Shown in pieces: positions 1 to 5,366 of a DNA stretch of 9,896 nt. Position 1 is the first letter of the stretch. Every line of letters begins with the position of its first letter. Below the pieces are notes generated by a model. The model was not told the DNA's origin and made no database searches. It worked only from the letters and a program-made list of their open reading frames with translations. Source of the DNA: Oscillospiraceae bacterium. GTDB taxonomy: Bacteria > Bacillota > Clostridia > Oscillospirales > Acutalibacteraceae. The stretch spans positions 1 to 9,896 of the forward strand of contig CADBUK010000005.1 of assembly GCA_902797915.1 (NCBI GenBank), written 5' to 3'. Both the position numbers and the translations under genes were made by a program.

Positions 1-27
1 AAAGAGAGGCGAGAGCCTCTCTTTTTT
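1..27 (+). terminator. Rho-independent terminator of a gene upstream of the window
   Basis: A perfect 10-bp stem (1-10 with 15-24) closed by a GAGA tetraloop is followed by a run of six T (22-27). It reads as an intrinsic terminator for a plus-strand gene that ends before the window. The left arm begins with A residues, so some activity in the other direction is possible, but the sequence beyond position 1 is not visible. Confidence 0.8.
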
Positions 28-28
28 A

Positions 29-134
29 GTGAAATTCGTGCTGCGCACGAGTTAAATTTTTGCTTCGCAAAAGTGAAATTGCGCTGCACGCAGTGAAATT
101 CGCCTGCGGCGAGTTTCGGGTCGCTGCGCTCCGA
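29..134. repeat. Half array of heptamer-linked small palindromes (array A)
   Basis: Four heptamers of the form GTGAAAT (29-35, 73-79, 93-99) or GTTAAAT (51-57) each precede a different short hairpin with a 3- to 5-nt loop: stems at 36-41/45-50, 58-63/67-72, 80-83/89-92 and 100-104/108-112. A fifth, degenerate unit follows (113-134, TCGG/CCGA ends). All linkers point the same way, so this resembles the right half of the symmetric arrays at 1628-1808 and 3256-3442. No open reading frame with coding character covers it. It lies between two terminators, so it may be poorly transcribed. Confidence 0.75.
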
Positions 135-140
135 ATTTTT

Positions 141-216
141 AGTGGTCAGTGGTCAGTTTCGGGAGGGCTTTGCCCTCACCCATTAATTATTCATCATTCA
201 TTCTTCATTTTTCATT
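141..216. repeat. Short direct repeats and AATGA-type low-complexity stretch
   Basis: AGTGGTC is repeated in tandem (141-147, 148-154, then AG). A 6-bp-stem hairpin GAGGGC/GCCCTC with loop TTT follows at 163-177. From about 182 to 216 comes a T-rich series of imperfect TTCATT units (minus strand AATGAA/AATGAT). No gene is visible here. The stretch sits just beyond the terminator of the DUF975 gene and looks like non-coding repeat debris. Confidence 0.5.
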
Positions 217-245
217 AAAAAAGAGCACCCGCGGGTGCTCTTTTT
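217..245 (-). terminator. Terminator of the DUF975 gene, probably bidirectional
   Basis: An 18-bp perfect palindrome (223-240, GAGCACCCG/CGGGTGCTC) is flanked by six A on the left (217-222) and five T on the right (241-245). Read on the minus strand it gives a GC-rich stem followed by six U, starting 6 bp past the DUF975 stop codon. The same layout could stop plus-strand transcription. Confidence 0.85.
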
Positions 246-246
246 G

Positions 247-1605
247 CTATTCGTTTGTAATGTCCGTCGGCTCGGTCGGCTCGGTCGGCTCCGCGGCCTG
301 TGTGAACACATCAACAGGCTCTTCGGGGAGGACAACCTCTGCGTAGGTCGGTTCCTGCGGAGCGACGGGCTCTGAAACCGTAAAGGTCGGCGGCGCCTGT
401 TCAACGGGTGCCGTGTATGTCGGCTGTTGAGGCTGCACGGGCTGTGCCGTCTGCGGCGGTGCATAAACCTGCTGCTTAGGCTCCATTGTAGGAGTGAAAA
501 CAGGCGGCTTGGGCTCTGCCGTCGGCGTAAAGACGGGCACGAACGGCTGAGGCGGTGCCTGCGGCTGTGAAGCGGGGGTCTGACCGCTCGGCGCCTGAGG
601 CGGAGCATACTGCGGAGCCTGCTGAACGGGTGGCTGATAATAACCGCCCTGCGGCTGAACGTAACCGCCCGCGGTCTGATTCTGCTCGCCGAACGGGTTG
701 CCGCTCATTCCCGCGCCGTTTGCATATTTAGCAAATCTCTGCTGCTCTGAAAGGAAATCATCCTCTGTAAGTTCGCCCGTCTGCAGTGCGCGAAGACGGA
801 AGTTTTCATAATAAAGCGCGTTCGTTGTTGCCTTATAAGGACGAACGTAAATAATCGGGAAAATGAAAATGCAAAGAATGAACCAGCCGAGGAAGCTTAA
901 ATCCATTGCAAAAAGCTCGCCCCTGTGGCCGCGGCACATTTTTTTGCTTAGCTTGATTGCCTCCCATCCGCTGAGCTCGGGGTAATCGCACATCAGCTCA
1001 AACGCAAAGTAGGAGCTGTAATAGAACACAATTCCCGGGATAATAAACAGCGCCATAAGGCAGGTTGTAATAAGCGATTTAAGGAAAACGCACACAAGCT
1101 TTCTCAGGTAGGAGCCGTTAAAACTTTCCTTGAAAATTATTTCAATACCCCTTGCCAGCTCATATTCGGAGCCGCGCACAAACCAAACAAAGAAGATTGC
1201 CGTGGTAACGCCGAGCGGGCCGAGCAGAATGGAAGAAATTGTTGAAATCATACCGAGAAAATCGGAAAACGCGGTGTATGTGCTCTTTGCGGGAACGGCG
1301 GCAGGCGTAATCCTGCCCGTGAAGTCAAAGAAATCGTTTCCGCCGCTGCTGTTTCCGAAGCCGTTGAAATAATCGGGGTTATAATTGTTTTCACGGTCTC
1401 CGTAAGAGGAGCTGCCGTTATTGTTTTCGCGGTATTCGTTATATATATCGTTTGACGCCGCGTAAGAGCCGAGTATGCTGCCGCAAAAGCTTGAAACGGC
1501 GGACAGGCAAAGCCCGACAACAAACAGGGTTACAAATAATTTCCAAACTTTGCCCTTGATAAGCTGTCTTGCCTGTAATTTAATCAGGCTTCTGTTGAGT
1601 CTCAT
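247..1605 (-). CDS. DUF975 family integral membrane protein with long Pro/Gln/Glu-rich tail
   Basis: A 452-residue membrane protein that I place in the DUF975 family; its function is unknown. Hydrophobic segments are visible at about residues 22-42, 116-142, 168-203 and 234-254. The DUF975 signature region falls around 212-243 (WEAIKLSKKM then LFAMDLSFLGWFIL). An Asn/Gly/Ser-rich stretch (51-95) follows the first membrane segment. From about 285 to the end, some 165 residues are rich in Pro, Gln, Thr and Glu, with imperfect repeats of the type VFTPTxEPK (359-377) and a terminal (EPT)3. This tail is longer than in most family members I know and is probably disordered. An ATG at 1605 is chosen because AGGAGGA (1611-1617) lies 5 nt upstream; the longer frame from 1650 runs through a repeat hairpin. 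The gene follows glyQS and ends in a strong terminator. Confidence 0.85.
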   Translation of the reverse strand: MRLNRSLIKLQARQLIKGKVWKLFVTLFVVGLCLSAVSSFCGSILGSYAASNDIYNEYRENNNGSSSYGDRENNYNPDYFNGFGNSSGGNDFFDFTGRITPAAVPAKSTYTAFSDFLGMISTISSILLGPLGVTTAIFFVWFVRGSEYELARGIEIIFKESFNGSYLRKLVCVFLKSLITTCLMALFIIPGIVFYYSSYFAFELMCDYPELSGWEAIKLSKKMCRGHRGELFAMDLSFLGWFILCIFIFPIIYVRPYKATTNALYYENFRLRALQTGELTEDDFLSEQQRFAKYANGAGMSGNPFGEQNQTAGGYVQPQGGYYQPPVQQAPQYAPPQAPSGQTPASQPQAPPQPFVPVFTPTAEPKPPVFTPTMEPKQQVYAPPQTAQPVQPQQPTYTAPVEQAPPTFTVSEPVAPQEPTYAEVVLPEEPVDVFTQAAEPTEPTEPTDITNE

Positions 1606-1610
1606 ATAAA

Positions 1611-1617
1611 TCCTCCT
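1611..1617 (-). promoter_or_regulatory. Ribosome binding site fixing the DUF975 start
   Basis: Minus-strand AGGAGGA lies 5 nt before the ATG at 1605. It rules out the in-frame upstream start at 1650, which has no such site and would translate part of repeat array B. Confidence 0.85.
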
Positions 1618-1627
1618 AACATAATTA

Positions 1628-1832
1628 TTTGCGCTTTGCGCAAACTTCACAGCGCCGCTACTTCACACGGCGTACTTCACAAATCCGCACGGATTTACTT
1701 CACTGATTAGTGAAATGTTTTGCGTTGCAAAACGTGAAATACACTCTTTTCAATCGTGCGTGAAATAATTTGCTTTGCAAATTGTGAAATATTTGAGCGC
1801 TGCTCAAACGTTTAACTTGCGCTCTGCGCAAG
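1628..1832. repeat. Symmetric 4+4 heptamer/palindrome element (array B)
   Basis: Plus strand: four ACTTCAC (1644-1650, 1660-1666, 1674-1680, 1697-1703), a 6-nt centre (1704-1709), then four GTGAAAT (1710-1716, 1734-1740, 1760-1766, 1784-1790). Between successive heptamers lie different small palindromes at 1651-1659, 1667-1673, 1681-1696, 1717-1733, 1741-1759 (weak) and 1767-1783. The element is capped by hairpins at 1628-1644 and 1792-1808. One more hairpin (1816-1832) lies inside the end of glyQS. Left and right heptamers can pair in nested order, giving a ladder of four-way junctions. It fills the whole glyQS-DUF975 gap apart from the ribosome binding site. No protein or known RNA family was recognised. 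Confidence 0.85.
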
Positions 1833-3215
1833 ATAGAATTCAATCTTCTCCGCAAGGAATGCCTCAAGCTCTGAAATCGGAATACGAACCTGCTCCATAG
1901 TATCGCGGTCGCGCACGGTTACGCAGCCGTCCTCTGCAGATTCAAAGTCATAGGTAATGCAGAACGGAGTTCCGATTTCATCCTGCCTGCGATAACGCTT
2001 GCCGATTGAGCCAGCGTCGTCGTAATCAACGCTGAATTTCTTTGCAAGACTGTCAAAAATCTCGCCAGCCTGCTCGTTAAGCTTCTTTGAAAGCGGAAGC
2101 ACGGCAGCCTTGAAAGGCGCAATTGCGGGGTGGAAGTGCATAACCACGCGGGTGTCGTTCTTTTCCGCGTCAATAACTTCCTCATCATAAGCCTCGGTCA
2201 GCAGGGCAAGGAACAAACGCTCAACGCCCAGTGACGGCTCAATAACGTAAGGCACATATTTTTCGTTGGCTTCCTGGTCAAAATACTCAAGGTTTTTGCC
2301 GCTGGTGTTAATGTGCTGGGTAAGGTCGTAATCGGTACGGTCCGCAATACCCCAAAGCTCGCCCCAACCGAACGGGAACATATATTCAAAATCCGTTGTT
2401 GCTTTTGAATAGAACGCAAGCTCTGCGGGGTCATGGTCGCGCAGTCTTAAATTTTCGGGCTTGATGTTGAGCGCGTACAGCCAGTCGCGGCAGAAGGCTC
2501 TCCAGTATTCAAACCACTCCAAATCCGTGCCGGGCTTGCAGAAGAATTCAAGCTCCATCTGCTCAAACTCGCGCACGCGGAAGATGAACTTACCCGGTGT
2601 AATCTCGTTTCTGAAGGATTTACCTACCTGAGCAACGCCGAAGGGGATTTTCTTTCTTGTAGTTCTCTGAATGTTTGCGAAGTTAACAAAAATACCCTGC
2701 GCGGTTTCGGGGCGAAGGTAAATTTCGTCCTTCGTATCCTCGGTAACGCCCTGGAAGGTTTTGAACATCAGGTTAAACTGACGGATGTCGGTAAAGTTGT
2801 TTGCGCCGCAGTTGGGGCAGGGGATATTGTGCTCTTTAATATAAGCGCTCATTTCCTCGTTGCTCCAGCCCGCAACGGAGGTGCCGTCAAAGTTTTCAAT
2901 CAAATCGTCGGCACGGTGGCGGGTTTTGCACTCGCAGCAGTCCATAAGCGGGTCTGAAAATCCGCCCAGATGACCCGAGGCAACCCAGGTCTGCGGGTTC
3001 ATAAGAATTGCGGAGTCAAGCCCAACGTTAAGCTTGTTTTCCTGAATAAATTTTTTGCGCCAGGCGTTTTTGATGTTGTTTTTTACCTCAACGCCGAGCG
3101 GGCCGTAATCCCACGTGTTAGCAAGACCGCCGTAGATTTCGGAGCCGGGATAAACAAAGCCTCTGCCCTTGCACAGCGCAACAAGCGCTTCAAGTGATTT
3201 TTCAGTGTTTTTCAT
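1812..3215 (-). CDS. glyQS: Glycine--tRNA ligase, single-chain class II (alpha2) type
   Basis: Charges tRNA-Gly with glycine in the cytosol. The 467-residue length and the sequence fit the dimeric Firmicute/archaeal-type GlyRS rather than the alpha2beta2 type. Visible class II motifs: motif 1 region near 38-57 (GPLGVEVKNNIKNAWRKKFI), motif 2 at about 201-225 (FRNEITPGKF to MELEFF), and motif 3 at 327-339 (PSLGVERLFLALL). Cysteines C93/C96 and C133/C136 (CPNC) mark the insertion that often binds zinc. The anticodon-binding domain spans about 355-463. The start is the ATG at 3215 with AGAGG 9 nt upstream. The last six residues (LAQSAS) are encoded by a repeat-type hairpin (1816-1832) that joins array B. 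No T-box leader is visible upstream; array C is there instead. Repeat element C separates it from tarJ and it may be co-transcribed. Confidence 0.97.
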   Translation of the reverse strand: MKNTEKSLEALVALCKGRGFVYPGSEIYGGLANTWDYGPLGVEVKNNIKNAWRKKFIQENKLNVGLDSAILMNPQTWVASGHLGGFSDPLMDCCECKTRHRADDLIENFDGTSVAGWSNEEMSAYIKEHNIPCPNCGANNFTDIRQFNLMFKTFQGVTEDTKDEIYLRPETAQGIFVNFANIQRTTRKKIPFGVAQVGKSFRNEITPGKFIFRVREFEQMELEFFCKPGTDLEWFEYWRAFCRDWLYALNIKPENLRLRDHDPAELAFYSKATTDFEYMFPFGWGELWGIADRTDYDLTQHINTSGKNLEYFDQEANEKYVPYVIEPSLGVERLFLALLTEAYDEEVIDAEKNDTRVVMHFHPAIAPFKAAVLPLSKKLNEQAGEIFDSLAKKFSVDYDDAGSIGKRYRRQDEIGTPFCITYDFESAEDGCVTVRDRDTMEQVRIPISELEAFLAEKIEFYLAQSAS

Positions 3216-3255
3216 AAAATATACCTCTGAATAAAATAAATTTATTTATTTTAAC

Positions 3256-3466
3256 ATTTGTGCGGAGCACAAATACTTCACAGCGTAGCGGTTTCACTGT
3301 ATGCAACTTCACAAAGCCGCAGGCTTTACTTCACCAAACAAGTGAAGTGTTTTGCTTTGCAAAACGTGAAGTATCCAACTTGTGTTTTGGATGTGAAGTA
3401 TTCGGCAAAGCAGAATGTGAAATGTTCCCGCTGTGCGAGAACGTTAACCCTGCGCGCAGCGCAAGG
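3256..3466. repeat. Symmetric 4+4 heptamer/palindrome element (array C), homologous to array B
   Basis: Plus strand: ACTTCAC 3275-3281, GTTTCAC 3291-3297, ACTTCAC 3306-3312 and 3328-3334; centre CAAACAA 3335-3341; then GTGAAGT 3342-3348, 3366-3372, 3393-3399 and GTGAAAT 3417-3423. Palindromes between them lie at 3282-3290 (degenerate), 3298-3305 (weak), 3313-3327, 3349-3365, 3373-3392 and 3400-3416. Capping hairpins are at 3256-3274 (ATTTGTGC/GCACAAAT) and 3424-3442. A last hairpin at 3449-3466 touches the tarJ stop codon, and TAACC/GGTTA would pair through that stop. It fills the tarJ-glyQS gap except for about 40 AT-rich bases before glyQS. Confidence 0.85.
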
Positions 3467-4492
3467 TTATAATTCTATTTTCATAATCGTTTTGCCGAAC
3501 GCTTTGCGGGAATCCTTTTCAAATGCCGCCTTGACGTCTGCAACGGAACGCACGGTGTTAACGGAGCTGATTATATTGCCGAGATAGTTTACAACCTCGG
3601 GGTGCTGCTCATAAAGCGCAACGGTGTTTTTAAAATCAGCCGCGCCGCTTCTTGACGAGCCGAACACGCGCAGACCCTTTTCCAGAATCATACGGGTATT
3701 AATCTGCACGGGGTATTCGGAAACGCCGAGTATTGAAATCGTACCCTCGGGCTTGATAAGCCCTATAATCTGCTCAATTGCAACGGGGCTGCCGTTGCCG
3801 CCCACACATTCAAACGCGTGGTCAACCCATACGCCGTCGGGAATATCGCTTACAAGGTAAGTTTCGTCCGCAAAGGTAAAGTTTGCCAGCTTTTCAAACG
3901 TAGTGCCGAAAACGATTATTTTTGAATTTTTAAAAATCTTTTTTGCAAGCAGGGCGGTAATATAGCCCAGATTGCCGTCGCCCCAGACGCCTATTCTTTC
4001 GCGGCGGGCGTGCGCAATTTTATCAAAACGCGAAATGGCGTGAACCGAAACGGAAACGATTTCCGTAAACGCCGCCACGTTTAAATCAATATCTTCGGGC
4101 AGGCGGATAAGCCGCTCGGGCTCAATCTCAACGTATTCCTGCAGAAAGCCGTCCATAGAGCTGCCGCAGAATTTGCTGGAGCGCAGATAGTTTTCCGCAA
4201 TATAATCGTCGTGCTCGGCGGGCTTGTTGGGCACCATAACAACCCTTTCGCCCGCTTTGAAATTGCCGCCGCCGTCAAACACAACCTCGCCCACGCCTTC
4301 GTGTATCAGCGCAAGCGGAAGCTTTTCGGCAAGGACTTTGGCGTCCCTCGTGCCGAGGTAATAACGCATATCCGCATTGCAGATTGAAAGGTGCGTCGGG
4401 CGGACGATTACGTTGCCGCCGAACAGGTTAATGTCCTCAAACGCAATTTCAAACCGCCTTGGGCTTGCAAGCCGATAAACAGTGTTTATCAT
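3467..4492 (-). CDS. tarJ: Ribulose-5-phosphate reductase TarJ (ribitol-5-phosphate 2-dehydrogenase)
   Basis: Reduces D-ribulose 5-phosphate to D-ribitol 5-phosphate with NADPH, the step before CDP-ribitol synthesis by TarI. The 341-residue protein is a zinc-type medium-chain dehydrogenase that aligns well from memory with Bacillus/Staphylococcus TarJ. It shows the N-terminal VYRLASPRRFE, the segment RPTHLSICNAD with C38, ALIHEG with H64-E65 and AAFTEIVSVS with E144 (likely catalytic zinc ligands). The nucleotide-binding glycine motif is GVWGDGNLG (168-176), and HAFECVGG and SILGVSEYPVQINTR follow. The four-cysteine structural zinc lobe of classical alcohol dehydrogenases is absent, as usual for TarJ. 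Its ATG overlaps the tarI stop (ATGA), so the two are translationally coupled. No polymerase or export genes of teichoic acid synthesis are in the window. Confidence 0.93.
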   Translation of the reverse strand: MINTVYRLASPRRFEIAFEDINLFGGNVIVRPTHLSICNADMRYYLGTRDAKVLAEKLPLALIHEGVGEVVFDGGGNFKAGERVVMVPNKPAEHDDYIAENYLRSSKFCGSSMDGFLQEYVEIEPERLIRLPEDIDLNVAAFTEIVSVSVHAISRFDKIAHARRERIGVWGDGNLGYITALLAKKIFKNSKIIVFGTTFEKLANFTFADETYLVSDIPDGVWVDHAFECVGGNGSPVAIEQIIGLIKPEGTISILGVSEYPVQINTRMILEKGLRVFGSSRSGAADFKNTVALYEQHPEVVNYLGNIISSVNTVRSVADVKAAFEKDSRKAFGKTIMKIEL

Positions 4493-5199
4493 TCCTCTTC
4501 TTCCTCCAAAAGCGATTTTGCAATTCTTAAATCGTACGGATAAGTAATTTTGATGTTGAAGGTTTCGCCGTCAACAAGCGCAACCTCCTCGCCCTTGAGC
4601 ACAAAAATCTTGCAGGCGTCGGTAAGGATTTCCTTTTCCTCCTCGGTCAGCGACTCGTAAAGCGCCTTGAGCTTCATCGCCTTAAAGGACTGCGGGGTCT
4701 GCCCCTGATACATTCTGCTTCTGTCGGGAATATTGCTGATTGTGCTGCCGTTCTGCGCCTCAACGATTGTGTCCGTTGCGGGAATAACGGTGTCGCACGC
4801 GTCAAAGCTTTCGCAAATCTTAATGTTTTCCTCAATAATTCTGTGCGTAACAAACGGGCGCACGGAATCGTGGGTAACGATTACGGTGTTTTCGTCAAGC
4901 TTACCCTCAGCCTCAATGAACTTAATTGCGTTCATAATGGTTTCGTTTCGGGTGTCGCCGCCCTCGATAACGGCAATTCTGTCCCCCGCGGGTGCAAGGT
5001 ATTTCGCAATCAGGTTGCGCGTATGCTCAACCCACTGAGCAGGGCAGAGCACGATTACCTTTTCAAACTGCGGGCAGGTAAACATTTTTTCAACAGTGTA
5101 AATAATAATGGGCTTGCCCTTGAGTTCAAGGTACTGCTTGGGCTTTTCGCCGCCCATTCTTGAGCCGACTCCGCCGGCAAGGATAACTCCGTAGGTCAT
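4489..5199 (-). CDS. tarI: Ribitol-5-phosphate cytidylyltransferase TarI (IspD/TarI family)
   Basis: Joins CTP and D-ribitol 5-phosphate to give CDP-ribitol, the donor for ribitol-phosphate polymers. The 236-residue protein has the nucleotide-binding loop LAGGVGSRMG (7-16) with KPKQYL (19-24), then GGDTRNETIMN (80-90), HDSVRPF (110-116), RMYQGQTPQSF (162-172) and FNIKITYPYDL (214-224). The family also includes IspD (methylerythritol phosphate pathway). The partner tarJ and the closer match to TarI in RMYQGQTPQ and the DTVIPATDTI region favour TarI. I chose ATG 5199, with GGAG at 5206-5209 six bases upstream; a TTG four codons earlier (5211) is the only longer option. The C-terminus is a run of Glu codons that also supplies the purine-rich ribosome binding site for tarJ. 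Confidence 0.92.
   Translation of the reverse strand: MTYGVILAGGVGSRMGGEKPKQYLELKGKPIIIYTVEKMFTCPQFEKVIVLCPAQWVEHTRNLIAKYLAPAGDRIAVIEGGDTRNETIMNAIKFIEAEGKLDENTVIVTHDSVRPFVTHRIIEENIKICESFDACDTVIPATDTIVEAQNGSTISNIPDRSRMYQGQTPQSFKAMKLKALYESLTEEEKEILTDACKIFVLKGEEVALVDGETFNIKITYPYDLRIAKSLLEEEEE
4493..4507 (-). promoter_or_regulatory. tarJ ribosome binding site inside the tarI poly-Glu tail
   Basis: Minus strand GGAGGAAGAAGAGGA directly precedes the tarJ ATG at 4492. GGAGG (4503-4507) sits 10 nt upstream. These bases encode the Glu run at the end of TarI, so the tail of one protein is partly shaped by the start signal of the next. Confidence 0.7.
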
Positions 5200-5205
5200 A
5201 TAAAT

Positions 5206-5209
5206 CTCC
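5206..5209 (-). promoter_or_regulatory. tarI ribosome binding site
   Basis: GGAG on the minus strand, 6 nt before the ATG at 5199. It fixes this start over the in-frame TTG at 5211, which would lie upstream of the GGAG. Confidence 0.7.
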
Positions 5210-5220
5210 AATCCTATTTG

Positions 5221-5347
5221 GCTTCGCCCTCGGGAGAAGCTGTCGCCGCAAGGCGACTGATGAGGGGTGTGTTGCTAAAACAACGCGGCAGAGAGCTATA
5301 ACCCCTCATCCGTCTGCTTCGCATCCACCTTCCCCCTTGGGGGAAGG
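5221..5347. repeat. Structured intergenic repeat (E1), hairpin-hairpin-stem-hairpin-hairpin layout
   Basis: In order: hairpin GCTTC/GAAGC (5221-5240), hairpin GTCGCC-GCAA-GGCGAC (5242-5257), and a 10-bp stem GATGAGGGGT (5259-5268) that pairs with ACCCCTCATC (5301-5310). A loop between the arms holds GTTG/CAAC. A small TGC-TTC-GCA hairpin (5315-5323) and a 9-bp hairpin CCTTCCCCC-TT-GGGGGAAGG (5328-5347) close the element. It fills the gap between the dehydrogenase stop and tarI. It is not followed by a T tract on either strand, so it is not an ordinary terminator, and transcription may run from the dehydrogenase gene into tarI. Confidence 0.8.
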
Positions 5348-5366
5348 CAAAAAGGTTATATATATT

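Noticed and set aside
198..608. Arg/Ser-rich 136-codon frame on the minus strand
   Set aside because: It is a shadow of the Pro/Gln-rich tail of the DUF975 gene in another frame, with very skewed composition and no ribosome binding site.
1644..1790. CRISPR-like array (conserved short repeats with varying spacers)
   Set aside because: The repeats are only 7 bp, the 'spacers' are 7-20 bp palindromes, the repeat orientation flips at the centre and no cas genes are present.
3258..3587. Plus-strand frames across array C
   Set aside because: They translate the palindromic repeat and the antisense of tarJ; there is no ribosome binding site or recognisable protein.
4489..5199. IspD (2-C-methyl-erythritol 4-phosphate cytidylyltransferase) as the identity of this gene
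   Set aside because: Same fold family, but the overlapping tarJ and the TarI-like motifs make ribitol-5-phosphate cytidylyltransferase the better call.
5328..5347. Strong hairpin after the dehydrogenase gene as its terminator
   Set aside because: No T tract follows the stem on the minus strand; the T run near 5349-5353 comes before the stem, not after it.
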